From an uncultured Clostridia bacterium (lineage in GTDB: Bacteria; Bacillota; Clostridia; TANB77; CAG-508), in the NCBI GenBank assembly GCA_947601495.1, contig CANQGE010000004.1:1-64000 (forward strand): a stretch of 64,000 nt of DNA, written 5' to 3'. Made by a program: the position numbers and the translations under genes. How positions within the stretch are numbered: position 1 is the stretch's first letter; the number at the start of each line of letters is the position of its first letter. Positions 60,637 through 64,000 of the stretch are shown one piece after another. The notes below the pieces were generated by a model. It saw only the letters and a program-made list of their open reading frames with translations, made no database searches and had not been told where the DNA came from.

Positions 60637-61807
60637 ATGGCAAGAAAGAAGAAAAAAAAGATTGGCTTATTTCTTAATAAAAAGTTTGATCATTCAATTT
60701 TAATAATAACATTAATTCTTTTATGTTTAGGATTAATAATGCTATTATCTGCTAGTGCGCCAAAATCCTATTCTGAAGATGGCACAAGCTATAGCTATGT
60801 TATAAGGCAGGGAGGTTTTGCCATATTAGGAATAATTGCAATGTTTGCGATTTCTAAATTTGATTATAGAAATTTAAAAAAATTTAAATGGTTCAAATGG
60901 GCACTATACATTGGAACAGTTGCATTACTTGTTTTAGTAGAGTTTATAGGTGTTGGAGAAAAAGGAGCTAAAAGATGGATTGCTATCGCAAATTTTAACT
61001 TTCAACCATCTGAGGTAGCAAAAGTAGCATTTATAGTTTTTTATGCAGATTTATTAAGTAGTTTAAAAGAAAGCAATAAAATAAATAAATTTGTAATGGG
61101 ATTTATATATCCATTACTTTTCTTAATTCCAGTAGGAATTACAATTTTTTATTTACAAAACCACTTAAGTGCAACTATAATAATTATTGGAATTACATTT
61201 ATTCAAATGTTTGTTGCAGGAACTTTGCTTAGATATTTTGTTGGAGCAGGAAGTGTGGGAATTGCTGGAATAGCAGCAATATTAATGAAAATGATGGCAG
61301 ATGGAAAGCTAACCAACTTTAGATTTGGAAGAATCCAAACATGGCTTGATATAGAGCATGCAAGTCTTACAGATGAAGCTTGGCAAATAAATCAAAGTTT
61401 ATATGCTATTGGTTCAGGTGGCTTGTTTGGTGTAGGACTTGGAAAAAGTAATCAAAAACATTTATATTTACCAGAACCACACAATGATTTCATCTTTTCT
61501 GTTTTAGCAGAAGAATGGGGTTTTTTTCGGATGCTCAATGGTAATAATTCTATTTATACTTTTTGTATGGAGAGGAATTGTTATAGCAATAAAGTCTGAA
61601 GATACCTTTGGAAGCCTAATAGCAATTGGTATAACAACAATGATAGGACTTCAAGCATTAATAAACATAGCAGTTGTTACAAATACAATACCAGTAACAG
61701 GTATATCTCTACCATTCTTTAGTTATGGTGGAACTGCTATGATTATGGACTTAGTTGCAGTAGGACTTTTACTTAGTGTTTCAAGAAATAGTAGAAAGAG
61801 TAACTAG
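60637..61807 (+). CDS. ftsW: FtsW/SpoVE lipid II polymerase, split by +1 frameshift at CGG 61528-61530
   Basis: First frame ends ...FIFSVLAEEWGFF-CGG then aberrant tail to stop 61599. Skipping C gives EEWGFFGCSMVIILFILFVWRGIVIAIKSEDTFGSL...GISLPFFSYGGTAMIMDLVAVGLLLSVSRN. 1171 nt minus 1 = 390 codons. Confidence 0.93.
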
Positions 61808-61864
61808 TTAAATTTAAGCTTATGGAATGCTTTAATTTCCAAATTTTAAATAAAGGATGTTATA

Positions 61865-62986
61865 ATGAGAGTTGTAATTTCAGCTGCTGGCACAGGCGGA
61901 CACATTAATCCAGGAATAGCAATAGCTAATAAAATAAAAGAAAAAGACCCTAAGTCTGAAATTTTATTTATAGGAACAAATAGGGGCTTAGAAGTTGATT
62001 TAGTTCAAAGAGCAGGTTATAAATTAAGAACTATTGAAGCTTATGGATTAAAAAAAGAAATATCAATAACAAACCTAAAGCACATATATCAAACACTTTC
62101 AAGCCAAAAAGACGTTAAAAAAATACTTGACGAATTTAAGCCAGATTTAGTTTTAGGAACTGGTGGATATATTTGTGGACCAGTGTTTAATGTAGCAATA
62201 AAGAAAAAAATTCCAACAGTATTTCACGAAAGCAATGCATATCCAGGAAAAGCTGTAAAAATGTTTTCTAAAAAAGTTGACGAAATTTTAGTAGGTTTTG
62301 AAGATACAAAATTTAAATTAGATGGTTGCAAAAAAGTAGTTGTAACAGGAACTCCTACTAAAATAAGAAAACAAAAAATACCTTATATTAGAAAAAAAGA
62401 AATATTGGATTCACTTGGAATTAAAAATGAATTACCAATAGTTTTAGTTTTTGGTGGAAGTCAAGGTGCTCAAAAAATTAATGAAGCATTAACAGAACTT
62501 GTAAAGAAAAATAAAAATGAAAATTATCAAATAATATGGGCAACAGGAACAAAGCAATTTGACATAGTAAAAGAAAGCTTTGAAAGAGATAACATTTATT
62601 TTAATATGTTAAAAAATGTAAAAATCGTGCCATACATTTATAATATGGAAGAATTAATGAATATGGCAGATTTATTAATATGCAGAAGTGGAGCAATGAC
62701 TATAACAGAAGTTTCAATAGTAGGAAAGCCAGCAATTTTTATACCGCTTCCTTCAAAATCTGCTAATAGACAAGAAGATAATGCATTAGTTTTAGAGAAA
62801 ATAGGTGCAGCAAAAATAATTTTAAATAAAGAAGTAAATGGAGAAAATTTATCATCAGCTATTGATGAAATTATAAATGATAAATCAGAATTAGAAGAAA
62901 TGGGAAGACTAGCAAACACTATTGCACCAACAGATGTGGAAGAAAAAATATATAATGAATTAGTAAATTTAGTAAGTAAAAATTAA
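61865..62986 (+). CDS. murG: MurG glycosyltransferase
   Basis: MRVVISAAGTGGHINPGIAIA, FGGSQGAQKINEAL, CRSGAMTITE. Confidence 0.96.
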   Translation: MRVVISAAGTGGHINPGIAIANKIKEKDPKSEILFIGTNRGLEVDLVQRAGYKLRTIEAYGLKKEISITNLKHIYQTLSSQKDVKKILDEFKPDLVLGTGGYICGPVFNVAIKKKIPTVFHESNAYPGKAVKMFSKKVDEILVGFEDTKFKLDGCKKVVVTGTPTKIRKQKIPYIRKKEILDSLGIKNELPIVLVFGGSQGAQKINEALTELVKKNKNENYQIIWATGTKQFDIVKESFERDNIYFNMLKNVKIVPYIYNMEELMNMADLLICRSGAMTITEVSIVGKPAIFIPLPSKSANRQEDNALVLEKIGAAKIILNKEVNGENLSSAIDEIINDKSELEEMGRLANTIAPTDVEEKIYNELVNLVSKN

Positions 62987-63115
62987 AATTACTTGCATAA
63001 ATTCTAATAATGATTTAAAATACTTAAAGTAAAATATGAATATTAAAATAAATACTAAAGAAAATATTGAATAAAACAAATTTTAAAAAGAATATTGAAG
63101 TTTAGGAGAATTTTA

Positions 63116-64000
63116 ATGGTTGATAAATTAGTTATTGTTGAGTCACCAGCTAAAGCAAATACAATTAATAAATACTTAGGTAGTAAAAGCAAAGTAGTTG
63201 CATCAATGGGACATGTAAGAGATTTACCAAAATCTAAACTAGGAATAAACATAAATAAAAATTTTGAACCAGAATATATAAACATAAGAGGTAAAGCAAG
63301 TCTTATTAATTCACTAAAAAAAGAAGCTAAAAATGCTAAAAAAGTTTATCTTGCAACTGACCCTGACCGTGAAGGAGAAGCAATTGCATGGCATTTAGCA
63401 TATATACTTGGAATAAGTGAAGATGAAGTCTGCAGAGTAACTTTTAATGAAATAACAAAATCAGCAGTAAAAAATGGAATAGATAATCCAAGAAAAATAG
63501 ATTTAAACTTAATAGATGCACAACAAGCAAGACGTGTTTTAGATAGAATAGTAGGTTACAAAATAAGCCCAGTATTATGGAAAAAAGTTAAAAGAGGTTT
63601 GTCAGCAGGTAGAGTTCAATCTGTAGCCGTTAGATTAATTGTAGAAAGAGAAGAAGAAATTGAAAACTTTATTCCAGAAGAATATTGGAATATAAATTTA
63701 AAAGTATCAGATAAAAAAACTAAAACAAAATTTGATTGTAAATTCGTAGGAAAAAATGGCCAAAAGGTAGAGCTTCATTCAAAAGAAGAAGTAGATGCTA
63801 TTTTAAAAGACCTTGACAAAGCAGAGTATGTTGTTAAAGATGTGAAAAAAGGAGAAAGAAAAAGAACTCCAGCTCCACCTTTTACAACTAGCACACTTCA
63901 ACAAGATGCATCTAGAAAATTAAACTTTGCAATTAAGAAAACAATGTCTGTTGCACAAAGTTTATATGAAGGTGTAAAGCTTCCAGAATATGGACATACT
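63116..64000 (+). CDS. topA: DNA topoisomerase I, N-terminal part
   Basis: [56 protein letters not shown]; runs off the window; RBS TAGGAG. Confidence 0.95.
   Translation, partial: MVDKLVIVESPAKANTINKYLGSKSKVVASMGHVRDLPKSKLGININKNFEPEYINIRGKASLINSLKKEAKNAKKVYLATDPDREGEAIAWHLAYILGISEDEVCRVTFNEITKSAVKNGIDNPRKIDLNLIDAQQARRVLDRIVGYKISPVLWKKVKRGLSAGRVQSVAVRLIVEREEEIENFIPEEYWNINLKVSDKKTKTKFDCKFVGKNGQKVELHSKEEVDAILKDLDKAEYVVKDVKKGERKRTPAPPFTTSTLQQDASRKLNFAIKKTMSVAQSLYEGVKLPEYGHT

Overview
Low-GC Firmicutes-like (Clostridia-like) chromosomal window. It carries a cell-shape/septation block (M23 peptidase, MecA-like, DUF4321, mreC, mreD, PBP2, minC) and a cell-wall/division block (SpoVD/FtsI-type PBP, murE, mraY, ftsW, murG, topA). 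Between them lie ~43 kb made of three tandem copies of a two-gene giant surface-protein cassette. The A genes encode ~1,700-1,900 aa membrane-anchored DUF11/SdrD_B-like proteins. The B genes encode ~2,900 aa thioester-domain/CnaB-repeat proteins ending in a TPPTG sortase-like signal. Most striking observation: every disrupted gene I recognise (minC, ftsW, B1 twice, B2 once) is broken at an in-frame CGG codon, always in the context CGG-A. In each case skipping one nucleotide (C|GGA, read as Gly) restores the conserved protein and an exact multiple of three. In a hand scan of roughly 19,000 plus-strand codons I found no other in-frame CGG, although about a hundred CGG trinucleotides occur out of frame and CGA, CGT, AGA and AGG are used as Arg. 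This suggests that in this organism CGG is an unassigned or hungry codon that triggers +1 frameshifting (or CGGA quadruplet decoding as Gly). All homology calls are from pattern recognition; no searches were run.
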